A DNA stretch of 9,353 nt. Origin: Clostridiales bacterium. GTDB taxonomy: Bacteria; Bacillota; Clostridia; Christensenellales; Aristaeellaceae. The position numbers and the translations under genes are program-made. A model generated the notes under the pieces. It saw only the letters and a list, made by a program, of their open reading frames with translations. It had not been told where the DNA came from and ran no database searches. The stretch spans positions 1 to 9,353 of the forward strand of contig SFFC01000087.1 in assembly GCA_004556985.1 (NCBI GenBank), read 5' to 3'. Of this stretch, positions 1-6,907 are shown piece by piece. Positions within the stretch are counted from its first letter, which is position 1, and each line of letters opens with the position of its first letter.

Positions 1-1
1 C

Positions 2-535
2 GAGCTGGACGAATGCGCCAACCCGCGCCACCCGATGACCCGCCGCGAGTGCATCGACGCGCGCTGCAGGTGCCTGAGCTATCTGACGGCGCACGGCGTC
101 TGCCCCTCCTCCGAGGAGGTCAACGACTGGGCGATGGGCACGCTGGTCTTCTGCCATTGGGCGCCGTATTTCGGCAACACGGCGATTCCGGTGCCGCTCT
201 TTAACCTCGTGTACCATGACTGCGTCATCATCCCCTGGATGATGGGGACGGAGGAATGGGGCATTCCTGAGGGAACGACCGGCTTCCTTAACGCGCTGCT
301 GTGCGGCGGCATGGGCTACATGAGCGACAGCGCCGAGGGCGAGGCGCTTGAGGAGAACATCCGCCAGTGGAGGACGATCTCCGAGCTGCAGCACCACGTC
401 GCGATGGAAAAGATGGTCAGCCATGAATTCCTCTCGGAGGACAGGAAGATTCAGCGCACGATCTTCGGCGACGGCACCGTCGTCACCGTCAACTTCGGCG
501 AGAACACCTATGACATCCGCTATCCGGAGGCATGA
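2..535 (+). CDS. Probable glycoside hydrolase, C-terminal part (5' end outside window)
   Basis: The frame is open from the window edge (base 2) to TGA at 533-535, giving the last 177 residues of a longer protein. The fragment has an Asp-Glu-Cys...Arg-His-Pro stretch, then 'SSEE' and 'VPLFNLVYHD' motifs followed by 'IIPW'. It ends in a small beta-rich tail with 'EDRKIQRTIFGDGT' and 'VNFG'. From memory this pattern resembles the end of the catalytic barrel plus C-terminal beta domain of clostridial glycoside hydrolases related to GH101/GH129. The exact family is an inference, since the catalytic core is mostly upstream. An internal ATG at 35 is not a likely start because the similarity continues before it. 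No signal peptide can be judged. The next gene begins three bases after the stop, and its ribosome binding site lies inside this gene, so the two are almost certainly co-transcribed and translationally coupled. Confidence 0.8.
   Translation, partial: ELDECANPRHPMTRRECIDARCRCLSYLTAHGVCPSSEEVNDWAMGTLVFCHWAPYFGNTAIPVPLFNLVYHDCVIIPWMMGTEEWGIPEGTTGFLNALLCGGMGYMSDSAEGEALEENIRQWRTISELQHHVAMEKMVSHEFLSEDRKIQRTIFGDGTVVTVNFGENTYDIRYPEA
526..530 (+). promoter_or_regulatory. Shine-Dalgarno site that fixes the DUF5107 start at 538
   Basis: GGAGG lies at 526-530, inside the last codons of the preceding gene. Two ATG codons follow in the same frame. The one at 532 overlaps the upstream stop (ATGA) but is only one base from GGAGG. 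The one at 538 is seven bases away, the normal spacing, so 538 is preferred. Confidence 0.75.
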
Positions 536-537
536 GC

Positions 538-2589
538 ATGAGCACACTGACGATTACGACCTATTCCATGCCCGCCGCCTCGCTGGGCGAGGCGAATCCG
601 CTGCCCGACCTGGGCGGCGTGGGCGACGCGCACGCGCAGATCGTCATCGACGAGGAGACGGTCACGCCCGAGGAATCGAAATACATGGGCTGGGGCCGCG
701 TGCACACCATCCTGCCCTACACGATGCAGGACGGCTACAACCGTACCCGCCGCAGCCGCGCCTTCAAGGCGGCCGTGCTGGAGAACGAGCACCTGCGTGC
801 GACCTTCCTGCCGGAGCTCGGCGGGCGTCTCTGGTCGCTCTTTGACAAGGACGCGGGGCGTGAGCTGCTGCATGTCAACCCGGTGTTCCAGCCCTGCAAC
901 CTCGCGCTGCGCAACGCCTGGATCTCCGGCGGCGTCGAGTGGAACTGCGGCATCATCGGCCACACGCCCTTCACCGTGGACGACATGGCCTGCGAGCGCC
1001 TGAGCTTTGCGGACGGCACGCCCGTGCTGCGCATGTTCCAGTATGAGCGCGTGCGCCATCTGTTCTACCGCGTGGAGGCCTTCCTGCCCGACGGAGCGAA
1101 GGAGCTCTACGTCCGCGTGCGCATCGACAACGCGACGAAGGAGGACACCGCCGTCTACTGGTGGAGCAACATGGCGGTCAACGAGCGCGAGGACGTGCGC
1201 GTCGTCGTGCCCGCGCAGAAGGCCTATCGCTACGGCTACGGCGGCAAGCTCTCCAAGGTGCCCGTGCCCTACATGCGCGCGGAGGCGGACAAGCTCAAGG
1301 GCTCGGCGGCGAAGCTCGCCCGCGAGAACGGCGGCTATCTCGACTGGGACATCAGCAAGACGATGACGCTTCCGCAGTCGATGGATTTCTTCTTCGACGT
1401 GCCGCAGGAGGCGCGCCCGTTCATCGCCGCGCCCGGCAGGGACGGCTACGGTATGTGCCAGACCTCGACGGGCGAGCTGCGCGGGCGCAAGCTCTTCGTC
1501 TGGGGCATGGGCGCCGGCGGACGGCATTGGCAGGAATTCCTCTCCAAAAAGGGCAGCGCATATATCGAGCTGCAGTCCGGCCTGGCGCATACGCAGCTGG
1601 AGCATCTGCCGATGGCTGGCGGTGCGAGCATCAGCTGGCTCGAATCCTACGGCGCCGTGCAGGCGGATCCCGCCAGGGTGCATGGGCAGGACTGGAACGA
1701 GGCCGTGCAGGCGGTCGCCTCTGCGCTTGACGGGGAGAGGCCCGCGCAGGCGCTGGAGGACTGGCATGCGCGCGCCAAGCGCGAGCTCGACGGGAAGACC
1801 GGCGAGGTCATCCATCAGGGCATGGGCTTTGCCTGCTGCGAGGCCGCGCTGCTGGGCGACGCGTTTGACACGCAGGGGCTGAACATGGAGGCCATGCGCC
1901 TGACGCAGGAGGAGCAGCCCTGGCTGACGCTTGCGCAGACGGGCGTGCTGCCCTGCCCGGACCCGCTTGACAATGTGCTCAGCTACCAGATCAGCTCGGC
2001 CTGGCGCAGCAAGCTCTACGAGAGCGTCTGCGAGGGCAAAAGCGACCACTGGTTTGCCCACTATCAGCTCGGCGTTATGGCCGACGCGCAGGGGGACAGC
2101 GCTGCCGCACGTGGGAGCTACGAGCGCTCGCTTGCGCTTGAGCGCAACCCGTGGGCGCTGCGCTGCCTGGCGCTGCTCGACCGCCGCGCGGGCAATGCGG
2201 AGCTGGCTGCCGACAGGCTCTGCGAGGCGGCGCAGATGAAGCCCATCCGGCCGCTGGCCGTCGAGGCGCTCACCGCGCTGCTTGATACGAAGCAGTACGC
2301 GCGGATGCTCTCGCTGTTGGAGGCCATTCCGGGGCCAGTGCGCAAGCTCGGCCGCGTGAAGACGCTGGAGATCGCGGCGCTGATGCGCACGGGCAGGCTC
2401 GACGAGGCGCAGGCGCTGTTGGAGAGCCGGATCGTGCTGACCGACGTCCGCGAGGGCGACGTGCTGCTGACCGACCTCTGGTTTGAGCTGATGGCGCGCC
2501 GGGAGCGCGGCAGCGCCGACGAGGAGAGCCTCGCCTGGGCACGGGAGAATCTCAGGCCGCCCAGAGAGCTCGACTTCAGAATGAGCTGA
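538..2589 (+). CDS. DUF5107 domain protein with C-terminal TPR-like repeats
   Basis: A 683-residue protein from the ATG at 538. Residues about 80-400 match the DUF5107 pattern as I know it: 'PELGGRLWSL', 'NPVFQP', then 'NAWISGGVEWN' at residues 126-136 followed by Gly-His-x-Pro-Phe. This domain has a galactose-mutarotase-like beta-sandwich fold and occurs in proteins of unknown function, often near sugar-degrading enzymes. From about residue 500 the protein is helical and TPR-like ('HWFAHYQLGVMADAQGD', then repeated small/large residue patterns). There is no signal peptide or membrane segment, so it is probably cytoplasmic. Many family members, as I recall, are near 1,000 residues or more, which makes this a short version with a reduced TPR tail. 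It directly follows a probable glycoside hydrolase, so a role in handling its oligosaccharide products is plausible but unproven. No clear terminator follows before the next promoter. Confidence 0.85.
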   Translation: MSTLTITTYSMPAASLGEANPLPDLGGVGDAHAQIVIDEETVTPEESKYMGWGRVHTILPYTMQDGYNRTRRSRAFKAAVLENEHLRATFLPELGGRLWSLFDKDAGRELLHVNPVFQPCNLALRNAWISGGVEWNCGIIGHTPFTVDDMACERLSFADGTPVLRMFQYERVRHLFYRVEAFLPDGAKELYVRVRIDNATKEDTAVYWWSNMAVNEREDVRVVVPAQKAYRYGYGGKLSKVPVPYMRAEADKLKGSAAKLARENGGYLDWDISKTMTLPQSMDFFFDVPQEARPFIAAPGRDGYGMCQTSTGELRGRKLFVWGMGAGGRHWQEFLSKKGSAYIELQSGLAHTQLEHLPMAGGASISWLESYGAVQADPARVHGQDWNEAVQAVASALDGERPAQALEDWHARAKRELDGKTGEVIHQGMGFACCEAALLGDAFDTQGLNMEAMRLTQEEQPWLTLAQTGVLPCPDPLDNVLSYQISSAWRSKLYESVCEGKSDHWFAHYQLGVMADAQGDSAAARGSYERSLALERNPWALRCLALLDRRAGNAELAADRLCEAAQMKPIRPLAVEALTALLDTKQYARMLSLLEAIPGPVRKLGRVKTLEIAALMRTGRLDEAQALLESRIVLTDVREGDVLLTDLWFELMARRERGSADEESLAWARENLRPPRELDFRMS

Positions 2590-2605
2590 GGCGTTCCCAA
2601 TCTGC

Positions 2606-2619
2606 CCTATTTAAATAGG
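2606..2619 (+). repeat. 14-bp perfect palindrome before the T-box promoter
   Basis: CCTATTTAAATAGG reads the same on both strands and sits 17 bases upstream of the -35 box at 2636. As RNA it would form only a 5-bp AT-rich hairpin with no T-run, so it is a poor terminator. A DNA-binding site is possible. No regulator is identified. Confidence 0.4.
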
Positions 2620-2635
2620 AAGAAAAATCTTTTCC

Positions 2636-2665
2636 TTGACATCCCCCCGGCGCAGGACATATAAT
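2636..2665 (+). promoter_or_regulatory. Sigma-A-type promoter of the cysE-cysS operon
   Basis: TTGACA at 2636-2641 and TATAAT at 2660-2665 are both perfect consensus hexamers separated by 18 bases. Transcription should start near 2671-2673, right where the T-box Stem I begins. The preceding DNA is A/T-rich, which may help as an UP element. Confidence 0.9.
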
Positions 2666-2671
2666 AGATCA

Positions 2672-2907
2672 GAAGCTGAGAAGGGAAGAGTATTTCCGAA
2701 ACCTGCCGGCAGAGAGGGCGCGCCATCGGCTGCAAGCGTGCTCGGGCGAGGGCGGAAAGAAGTGCATCCGGGAGCTCCGCGGCTGAGCGAAGGTCAGGCC
2801 GCGGCATGGGCGCCGTGTTAAGGCGAAGAGGTGAAGCGCGAAATCTGCGCTTAATCAGAGTGGAACCGCGGCCCTGCCGTCTCTGAAGAGGAGACGGCAG
2901 GGCTTTT
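2672..2907 (+). promoter_or_regulatory. T-box riboswitch leader specific for tRNA-Cys
   Basis: A complete transcriptional T-box can be traced. The Stem I base pairs AGCT 2674-2677 with AGCT 2773-2776 around a kink-turn-like region. The S-turn AGTA is at 2689-2692, then TTTCCG 2693-2698 pairs with CGGAAA 2753-2758. On the opposite side of the specifier loop the codon UGC (2763-2765, cysteine) is followed by a purine. The conserved AGAGAGG lies at 2711-2717. Stem II pairs 2777-2786 with 2794-2804. Stem III pairs AAGCGC 2834-2839 with GCGCTT 2847-2852. The T-box motif AGAGTGGAACCGCG is at 2857-2870. In the antiterminator, AGAG 2857-2860 pairs with CTCT 2881-2884 and GCG 2868-2870 with CGT 2878-2880, leaving the seven-base bulge TGGAACC. 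The variable base of UGGA is A, which fits the U73 discriminator of bacterial tRNA-Cys. Uncharged tRNA-Cys should stabilise the antiterminator and switch on cysE-cysS. Confidence 0.95.
2871..2907 (+). terminator. T-box regulated intrinsic terminator
   Basis: Thirteen bases (2871-2883) pair perfectly with 2891-2903 across a seven-base loop, followed by TTTT at 2904-2907. The 5' arm overlaps the 3' strand of the antiterminator (2878-2884), so the two structures exclude each other, as expected for a T-box switch. Confidence 0.93.
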
Positions 2908-2944
2908 GTCTGCCCGGCCAGACCGGGGAAAGGGGAGAACCGCG

Positions 2945-3619
2945 GTGTTTGATCATTTGCGAGCAGATATCGCTTCCGTCCTGGAGCGCGATCCGGCGGC
3001 CCGGTCCAAATGGGAGGTGCTGCTGTGCTATCCCACAGTCAAGGCGCTCGCGTATCACAGGCTGGCGCACAGGCTGTACCTGGCAGGGCATACGACCCTG
3101 GCGCGGATCATCTCGCAGCACAGCCGCCACGCGACCGGTATCGAAATCCATCCCGGCGCGAGCATCGGTAAAGGGCTGTTCATCGACCACGGAACCGGCG
3201 TTGTCATCGGCGAGACGACCGTCATCGGCGACAACGTGACGCTGTATCAGGGGGTGACGCTGGGCGGCACGGGCAAGGACGTCGGCAAGCGCCACCCGAC
3301 CATCGGCAGCAACGTGACCATCGGCTCGGGCGCCAAGGTGCTCGGCCCATTCAGCGTCGGCGACGGCAGCAAGATCGGCGCGGGCGCCGTCGTGCTCAAG
3401 GAGGTGCCGCCGAACTGCACGGTCGTCGGCAATCCGGGCCGGATCGTCCGCCGGGAGGGCGTCGCGCCGGGCATCGACCTCGACCACATTCACCTGCCGG
3501 ATCCGGTCAAGGCGCATATCGACGCGCTGGAGCGGCGCGTCGCCCAGATGGAAGAGGAAATCCACACCCTGTTGGGAACACAGAATATCGAGGAGGACAT
3601 CGAACATGCAGATCTATAA
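2945..3619 (+). CDS. cysE: Serine O-acetyltransferase
   Basis: A 224-residue enzyme that acetylates L-serine with acetyl-CoA to O-acetylserine, the committed step of cysteine synthesis in the cytoplasm. The C-terminal half is a left-handed beta-helix of hexapeptide repeats ('VVIGETTVIGDNVTLYQG', 'IGSGAKVLG', 'IGAGAVVL'). Glu67 in 'EIHPGA', His82 in 'IDHGTG' and His117 in 'RHP' have the same spacing (15 and 35 residues) as Asp143, His158 and His193 of the E. coli enzyme; Glu in place of Asp is usual in Firmicutes. The length fits the short Bacillus/Clostridium type. The GTG start at 2945 is chosen because AGGGGAG (2931-2937) lies seven bases upstream. An in-frame TTG at 2906 falls inside the terminator T-run and has no binding site. 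The protein ends in a short coiled-coil-like tail. It lies under T-box control and overlaps cysS by 14 bases. Confidence 0.95.
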   Translation: MFDHLRADIASVLERDPAARSKWEVLLCYPTVKALAYHRLAHRLYLAGHTTLARIISQHSRHATGIEIHPGASIGKGLFIDHGTGVVIGETTVIGDNVTLYQGVTLGGTGKDVGKRHPTIGSNVTIGSGAKVLGPFSVGDGSKIGAGAVVLKEVPPNCTVVGNPGRIVRREGVAPGIDLDHIHLPDPVKAHIDALERRVAQMEEEIHTLLGTQNIEEDIEHADL

Positions 3620-5009
3620 CACACAGAGCCGCCGCAAGGAAGAGTTTGTGCCGATCACCCCGGGCAAGGTCACGATCTACGCCTGCGGACCGACGGTCTA
3701 CAACTATATCCACATCGGCAACGCGCGCCCGGCGATCGTCTTCGACACGCTTCGCCGCTATCTGGAGCACAAGGGCTATGACGTCACCTTCGTGCAGAAC
3801 TTCACCGACATCGACGACAAGATGATCCGCCGCGCGAACGAGGAGGGCACCACCGTCAAGGAGCTCGGCGAGCGCTTCATTAAGGAATACTACACGGACG
3901 CAGACGCGCTGGGCATCGAGCGGGCGACGGTCAACCCCAAGGCGACGGAGCACATTCCCGAGATCATCAACCTGATTCAAAAGCTGGAGGCCAAGGGCCT
4001 CGCCTACGCCTGCGACAACGGCGATGTCTACTACAACACGCAGGCCTTCGCCTCCTACGGCAAGCTCTGCGGGCAGAACCTCGACGACCTGGAGGCCGGC
4101 GCGCGCATCGACACCGACCCCAACAAGCGCCATCCGATGGATTTCGCGCTCTGGAAGGCGCAGAAGCCGGGCGAGCCGGCGTGGGATTCGCCCTGGGGCA
4201 AGGGCCGCCCGGGCTGGCACATCGAGTGCTCGGCGATGAGCATGAAATACCTTGGCGAGACGATCGATATCCATTGCGGCGGCAAGGATCTCGTCTTCCC
4301 GCATCACGAGAACGAGATCGCCCAGAGCGAGGGCGCGACGGGCAAACCGTTTGTCCACTACTGGATGCACAACGGCTTCATCAACGTGGACAACCAGAAG
4401 ATGAGCAAGTCGGCGGGCAACTTCTTCACCGTCCGCGAGATTTCGAAGGAATTCGACCTGGAGGCCGTGCGCATGTTCATGCTCGGCGCGCAGTACCGCA
4501 GCCCGATCAACTTCTCCCGCGAGATGATCGAGCAGGCGAAGGCCTCCCTCGAGCGCCTCTACACCGCGCGCGACCACTACGCCTTCCTGCTCGCCAACGC
4601 GAAGGACGGCGAAATGGGCGAGCGCGAGAAGGAGCTGCTTGACAAGGTGCAGGCGGCGCGCGACGGCTTCGACGCTGCGATGGACGACGACCTCAACACC
4701 GCCGACGCCATTGGCAACATGTTCGAGCTTGTCCGCGCGGGCAACGCGCTGCTCGACGAAAAGAGCCCGAAGCAGGCCGTGCAGGCCGTCGTCGACGCGC
4801 TTGCCGAGATGGCGAAGGTCTGCGGTATCCTGAGCCGCAAGACGGACGAGAGCGGGGACGAGCAGGTCGAGGCGCTGCTCAAGGCGCGCGCTGAGGCCCG
4901 CGCGGCGAAGAACTGGGCCGAGAGCGATCGGCTGCGCGACGAGATCACGAAGCTGGGCTACGTGCTCAAGGACACCAAGCAGGGCCAGCAGATCAGCAAG
5001 GCCATCTGA
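3606..5009 (+). CDS. cysS: Cysteinyl-tRNA synthetase
   Basis: A 467-residue class I aminoacyl-tRNA synthetase of normal length that charges tRNA-Cys with cysteine. The HIGH signature appears as His-Ile-Gly-Asn at residues 36-39 after 'ACGPTVYN', and KMSKS at 265-269. The zinc ligands that select cysteine are all present: Cys27, Cys208 ('WHIECS'), His233 and Glu237 ('HHENE'). The C-terminal third is helical, as in the DALR and anticodon-binding part, ending in a basic segment. The ATG at 3606 has AGGAGG at 3591-3596 with nine-base spacing and lies within the last codons of cysE, implying translational coupling. The operon combines cysteine synthesis with its use in translation, a common Firmicutes arrangement. 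A strong terminator follows about 100 bases downstream. Confidence 0.98.
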   Translation: MQIYNTQSRRKEEFVPITPGKVTIYACGPTVYNYIHIGNARPAIVFDTLRRYLEHKGYDVTFVQNFTDIDDKMIRRANEEGTTVKELGERFIKEYYTDADALGIERATVNPKATEHIPEIINLIQKLEAKGLAYACDNGDVYYNTQAFASYGKLCGQNLDDLEAGARIDTDPNKRHPMDFALWKAQKPGEPAWDSPWGKGRPGWHIECSAMSMKYLGETIDIHCGGKDLVFPHHENEIAQSEGATGKPFVHYWMHNGFINVDNQKMSKSAGNFFTVREISKEFDLEAVRMFMLGAQYRSPINFSREMIEQAKASLERLYTARDHYAFLLANAKDGEMGEREKELLDKVQAARDGFDAAMDDDLNTADAIGNMFELVRAGNALLDEKSPKQAVQAVVDALAEMAKVCGILSRKTDESGDEQVEALLKARAEARAAKNWAESDRLRDEITKLGYVLKDTKQGQQISKAI

Positions 5010-5108
5010 TCCCCGGCCGCCTGCGGCAAAACAGGGGAGAGAACGGTATCCGGAAATAAAACAGACTGGCGGTCTTTGAAGGCGCGCCGAGAGAAAAATG
5101 AACATCCG

Positions 5109-5152
5109 AAAGAGGAAGGCTTGTCGAATGCAGACGAGCTTTCCTCTTTTTT
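5109..5152 (+). terminator. Intrinsic terminator of the cysE-cysS operon
   Basis: A 17-bp stem (5109-5125 with 5133-5149, two G-U pairs, no mismatches) closes a seven-base loop, and the transcript runs into six T residues at 5147-5152. The loop region carries an exact Spo0A box on the DNA. Confidence 0.93.
5122..5138 (+). promoter_or_regulatory. Candidate tandem Spo0A-binding boxes upstream of spoIIGA
   Basis: TGTCGAA at 5122-5128 is an exact match to the 0A box (TGNCGAA). Ten bases further on, AGACGAG at 5132-5138 is a weaker match in the same orientation, giving the 3-bp gap known for Spo0A dimers on DNA. Relative to the predicted spoIIGA start site (about 5203) the pair lies near -80 to -65. 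In B. subtilis the spoIIG promoter is activated by Spo0A from upstream boxes. Binding here is inferred. Confidence 0.5.
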
Positions 5153-5163
5153 CGCGTCCGGGA

Positions 5164-5196
5164 ACGACAGGGCTTTTCCGGCAGACGCGCTATAAT
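5164..5196 (+). promoter_or_regulatory. Probable spoIIG-type promoter
   Basis: A perfect TATAAT lies at 5191-5196. At the usual 17-base distance there is no -35 box. ACGACA (4 of 6 matches to TTGACA) lies at 5164-5169, giving a long 21-base spacer. The B. subtilis spoIIG promoter also has an overlong spacer (22 bases) and needs Spo0A to be used. The same bases read in reverse (TGTCGTT) are a partial 0A box, which would place an activator over the -35 region. The -10 call is solid; the -35 call is tentative. Confidence 0.6.
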
Positions 5197-5240
5197 GACG
5201 CCGTGAAGAGGCAAACGGCGGATCGACCGAAAGGGGGCGC

Positions 5241-5987
5241 TTGAACGCGGCAGGGCTGCTCTTTGAGCTGCTGGCGGATGCGCTGGGCATCGCGCTGGCG
5301 CTGCGCCTCGCGGGACGGCGCGTCCGCCCAGGACGGGTGCTGGCGGGCGCGGCCCTCGGCGTGCTGGCGGCCGGCCTGACCCGGGGACTTTCGCGGGGAC
5401 AGGCTGCGCTGCTCTGGCTCCCCACGGCGCTGGCGATGATGATGCTCGGCGGCGGACGCGCGATGCTCGGCAGACCGCTGCGAAGCGCGCTGCTGCTGCT
5501 AGCCGCCATGGGGCTGCTGGGCGGCACCCTTCAGGCGCTGCTGGGGGCGACGGGCTCGCTCACGGCGGCGTATGCACTCGCAGCCTGCGCCGTGCCGGTG
5601 ATGGCTGCCTGCATGCGGCGCGCCGGACGCCCCTGCGGCGGCGCAGGGACGATGCTTCTTCGCTTTTCCTACCTGGACAAGCGGTTCAGTCTGCGCGGAA
5701 TCGCCGATAGCGGCAACACGCTTCGCGATTATCTGACACACAGACCGATCGTCGTTTTTTCGATGGAGGACGGCAGGCGCATGGGCCTTTCGGGGCGCGG
5801 GCGGCTGCTGAGCGCGGACACGGCCGGCGGCAGGCAGATGATGCTCTGCTTTACGCCCCAGACGCTCGAGCTGAGCATCGGCGGGAAATGGAGGCATGTC
5901 AGCGCAGCCGTCGCGCTGTCCCCGGGCCTTAGGCAGGGAGCGCCCGCGCTGATTCCGCAGGCACTGATTGATGAATGCTCAACATGA
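5241..5987 (+). CDS. spoIIGA: Sporulation sigma-E factor-processing peptidase SpoIIGA
   Basis: A 248-residue membrane-bound aspartic protease that removes the pro-sequence of sigma-E in the mother cell after septation. The N-terminal half has five hydrophobic segments (about residues 6-24, 33-46, 55-71, 82-102 and 106-125). The rest is the protease domain with 'ADSGNTLRD', catalytic Asp156, matching the conserved Asp-Thr/Ser-Gly-Asn motif around Asp183 of B. subtilis. It ends with 'ALIPQALI', the family's C-terminal pattern. It is about 60 residues shorter than the Bacillus protein. The TTG at 5241 is the only usual start codon between an in-frame stop at 5196-5198 and the first membrane segment, and AAAGGGGG (5230-5237) lies just before it. 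sigE begins 17 bases after its stop, and this pairing makes the assignment firm. Expression is probably Spo0A-dependent. Confidence 0.92.
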   Translation: MNAAGLLFELLADALGIALALRLAGRRVRPGRVLAGAALGVLAAGLTRGLSRGQAALLWLPTALAMMMLGGGRAMLGRPLRSALLLLAAMGLLGGTLQALLGATGSLTAAYALAACAVPVMAACMRRAGRPCGGAGTMLLRFSYLDKRFSLRGIADSGNTLRDYLTHRPIVVFSMEDGRRMGLSGRGRLLSADTAGGRQMMLCFTPQTLELSIGGKWRHVSAAVALSPGLRQGAPALIPQALIDECST

Positions 5988-6004
5988 CAGAGGGGGAGAG
6001 AAGG

Positions 6005-6733
6005 ATGGAAAAACGGAAAACGGTGCGCATGAGCGGAAGGAGCGGCATGAACAGGCCGCAGCTGACCCTCATCAGGCCGGAGGGGGAGGTCGCCTATATC
6101 GGCGGCAGCGACTCCCTGCCCGCCCCGCTGACCAGAGAGGAAGAGCAGGCGCTTTTTAGCCGCATGGACGAAGAGCCGACCACCGTACGCCGTACGCTTA
6201 TCGAGCACAACCTGCGGCTGGTCGTCTACATCGCCCGGAAATTCGAGAACACCGGCGTGGGCATCGAGGATCTGATTTCGATTGGCACCATTGGGTTGAT
6301 CAAGGCCGTCAACACGTTCGATCCCGGCAAGAAGATCAAGCTGGCGACATACGCCTCCCGCTGCATCGAGAACGAAATCCTCATGTTCCTGCGCAGGACG
6401 AGCCGCCAGAAGCTCGAGGTCTCACTCGACGAGCCGCTCAACACCGACTGGGACGGCAACGAGCTGCTGCTCTCCGATATTCTGGGTACGGAGGGCGACC
6501 TTGTCTACCGATCCATCGAGGAGACCGTCGAGCGGCAGATGCTCTCGGCCGCGCTTTCCCACCTCTCCATGCGCGAGAAGGAGATCATGCGCCTGCGCTT
6601 CGGCCTGGGCGGCGGCACCGAGAAGACGCAGAAGGAGGTCGCCGACATCATGGGCATCAGCCAAAGCTACATCTCCCGGCTGGAAAAGCGGATTCTGCTG
6701 CGGCTGCAGAAGGACATGGAGCAGATGGGATGA
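6005..6733 (+). CDS. sigE: RNA polymerase sporulation sigma-E factor (pro-sigma-E)
   Basis: A 242-residue sigma-70 family factor that directs early mother-cell gene expression. Long blocks are nearly identical to B. subtilis SigE: 'NLRLVVYIARKFENTG', 'EDLISIGTIGLIKAVNTF' (region 2, from Glu88), 'KIKLATYASRCIENEIL', 'DWDGNELLLSD' and the region 4 helix-turn-helix 'ISQSYISRLEKRI' (region from about Lys207). The mature part starts near 'YIGGS' (residues 31-35), so about 30 residues form the pro-sequence cut by SpoIIGA. That pro-sequence is Arg/Lys-rich with few large hydrophobic residues, unlike the amphipathic one of Bacillus. The ATG at 6005 is preferred over in-frame ATGs at 5975 and 5984, which lie inside spoIIGA, because GGAG at 5995-5998 is six bases upstream. 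sigG does not follow. Confidence 0.97.
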   Translation: MEKRKTVRMSGRSGMNRPQLTLIRPEGEVAYIGGSDSLPAPLTREEEQALFSRMDEEPTTVRRTLIEHNLRLVVYIARKFENTGVGIEDLISIGTIGLIKAVNTFDPGKKIKLATYASRCIENEILMFLRRTSRQKLEVSLDEPLNTDWDGNELLLSDILGTEGDLVYRSIEETVERQMLSAALSHLSMREKEIMRLRFGLGGGTEKTQKEVADIMGISQSYISRLEKRILLRLQKDMEQMG

Positions 6734-6907
6734 GCGATGCCGCTTCAGGCCCACATTGCAGGCTTGCGGCAAAAGCATCATGACGCCCGTGCGCGACGGG
6801 GCGTTCTTCAAATGAACGAAGAGGCGGAGCTTCTCCGCGCTTCAAGCCGGCAGGCCGGTTCTGCAGAGTTCATCCGAAGGGGCGATCGCCCTGGAGCTGC
6901 AGCATTG
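6734..6907 (+). other. Hairpin-rich 3' region of sigE, no gene seen
   Basis: No convincing coding region lies here. Several short inverted repeats follow each other: TGCCGC 6738-6743 with GCGGCA 6766-6771; 6783-6790 with 6796-6804 (one bulge) followed by TTCTTC; GCGGAG 6824-6829 with CTCCGC 6833-6838; CCGG 6847-6850 with CCGG 6855-6858; and the palindrome GGGCGATCGCCC at 6880-6891. It could be a structured 3' UTR or simply GC-rich spacer. The second hairpin may be a weak terminator. Confidence 0.45.

Noticed and set aside
520..2061. Open frame of 513 codons on the minus strand, antisense to the DUF5107 gene
   Set aside because: It is the complement of the DUF5107 frame, low in complexity (Arg/Ala/Leu/His-rich) and without recognisable motifs.
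2607..2821. Small ORFs on both strands within the T-box leader
   Set aside because: The sequence is fully explained as structured RNA and promoter, and no ribosome binding sites are present.
2906..2944. Longer cysE starting at TTG 2906
   Set aside because: The TTG lies in the terminator T-run and has no Shine-Dalgarno site, while GTG 2945 has one at correct distance and gives the usual family N-terminus.
3507..5105. Open frame of 532 codons on the minus strand, antisense to cysS
   Set aside because: cysS is certain from its motifs. The antisense frame is open because of codon bias and shows no recognisable motif.
6880..6891. GGGCGATCGCCC palindrome as an attachment or methylation site
   Set aside because: It is a single occurrence in GC-rich DNA with no integrase or methylase nearby. 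It is recorded only as one of the hairpin-forming repeats.
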